Source of the DNA: Theocolax elegans
Taxonomy: Eukaryota > Arthropoda > Insecta > Hymenoptera > Cerocephalidae
NCBI GenBank assembly: GCA_026168455.1
Contig: JANSJX010000011.1
Coordinates: 496,001 to 560,000 of the forward strand
Direction: 5' to 3'
DNA: 64,000 bases
How positions within the stretch are numbered: the first letter of the stretch is position 1; every line of letters starts with the position of its first letter. A program made the position numbers and the translations under genes. Below are positions 63,403 through 64,000 of the stretch, one piece after another. The notes below the pieces were generated by a model that was not told the DNA's origin, ran no database searches, and saw nothing but the letters and a program-made list of their open reading frames with translations.

Positions 63403-64000
63403 CTTTCCGCACCGCAGAGATTCAGAGAGGAAAATAAAAATGTAAAGTAGATAAGATTGAGATATTAAAATGGTTACGCACTAGCGAGATCGGAAACTAT
63501 AATTAAAAGCACTCGATGAGAACGGCTAAGTCTAAGCCGAACGGGCTCGTTTAATATCGTTGTAACAACGTGGGCGAAATCTGCGCAGAGTCGTTCGGCG
63601 AATCTCCAAAATATCGGGAAGGCCAAACGCGAACTCCGCGGGGTCGAGTATACGTTTGTCCGTTCGTTCGTTCGTTTCGCTCGCTCGCTCGCGGTGAACG
63701 ATGGTCGTGTGCCCCTTCAATTAGAGTCATCGGACGTGTCCGATATACGGGGCCAAGCGAACTGGAGCACTCGCCTCCTCCTACGTGCTCTGCGTGAAGA
63801 ATCACCGCAGCCAACACCCATGTTTGCGTACTCGCTAAATCTACCCACCCTCTTTTCTCTGCCGGCTCTTAATTTCCCTATCCTTCCTTCTCAGATGCTT
63901 CCTTCTTCTTCTTCTTCTTCTTTTTGTTTAATTTTTTAATATTTTAACTCATTCGGCGTATATACTCTTTACAATCGGAGCTTTTGTCTGAGCTTTCAAT
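63403..64000 (+). other. GC-rich island at the right edge, within the Ank2 intron
   Basis: A GC- and CpG-rich block at about 63500-63850 includes runs of TTCG and CTCG units (63656-63692) and a short ATG frame at 63700 that closes after seven codons. It resembles the other islands and might be a promoter for shorter Ank2 transcripts. No coding exon is recognised. Confidence 0.4.

Noticed and set aside
1..64000. CRISPR arrays, tRNA and rRNA genes
   Set aside because: No regularly spaced repeats, no cloverleaf-type A and B boxes and no rRNA-like stretch were seen. The regular repeats present are microsatellites or duplications.

Overview
The window looks like insect nuclear DNA, most probably from a hymenopteran, but the species cannot be named from the sequence. 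It has AT-rich introns and intergenic DNA broken by GC- and CpG-rich islands, many short dinucleotide repeats, GT-AG introns, and two protein-coding genes, both on the + strand. The second gene is clearly the arthropod ankyrin Ank2.

Positions 1-6263 hold a complete three-exon gene for a 1051-residue C2H2 zinc-finger protein. Its leader lies at about 300-772. Coding exons are 773-1081, 3290-5184 and 5266-6217, all phases join without a break, and an AATAAA follows at 6258. Positions 6264-8300 are AT-rich intergenic DNA with no gene I can support.

Positions 8300-9895 are a GC-rich promoter and 5' leader. They lead into the first coding exon of Ank2 (9896-10099), which encodes a short polyglycine N-terminus. 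A 40-kb first intron (10100-50182) follows. It holds about twenty GC-rich islands, microsatellites, one large foldback element flanked by perfect 195-bp direct repeats (18322-19602) and two short inverted-repeat elements (43878-44089 and 49583-49806). From 50183 to 58243 sixteen further exons encode exactly 24 ankyrin repeats, the linker that follows, and a probable 105-nt cassette exon. The ZU5, UPA and death domains and any giant neuronal exons lie beyond the right edge, so the gene is truncated here.

Positions 58244-64000 are intronic. They contain a recent, nearly identical 2.1-kb tandem duplication (59449-61370 and 61532-63402) joined by an extra 175-bp copy of an internal segment, then another GC-rich island near 63500-63850.

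The two genes are independent transcription units. The first probably encodes a nuclear DNA-binding regulator. The second encodes the membrane-spectrin adaptor of neurons. I found no tRNA, rRNA, CRISPR array or intact transposase. The most unusual signals are the ATG-free Ank2 leader whose only ATG is a start-stop AUG-UAA, the two rearranged repeat structures, and the frame-neutral exon at 58139.
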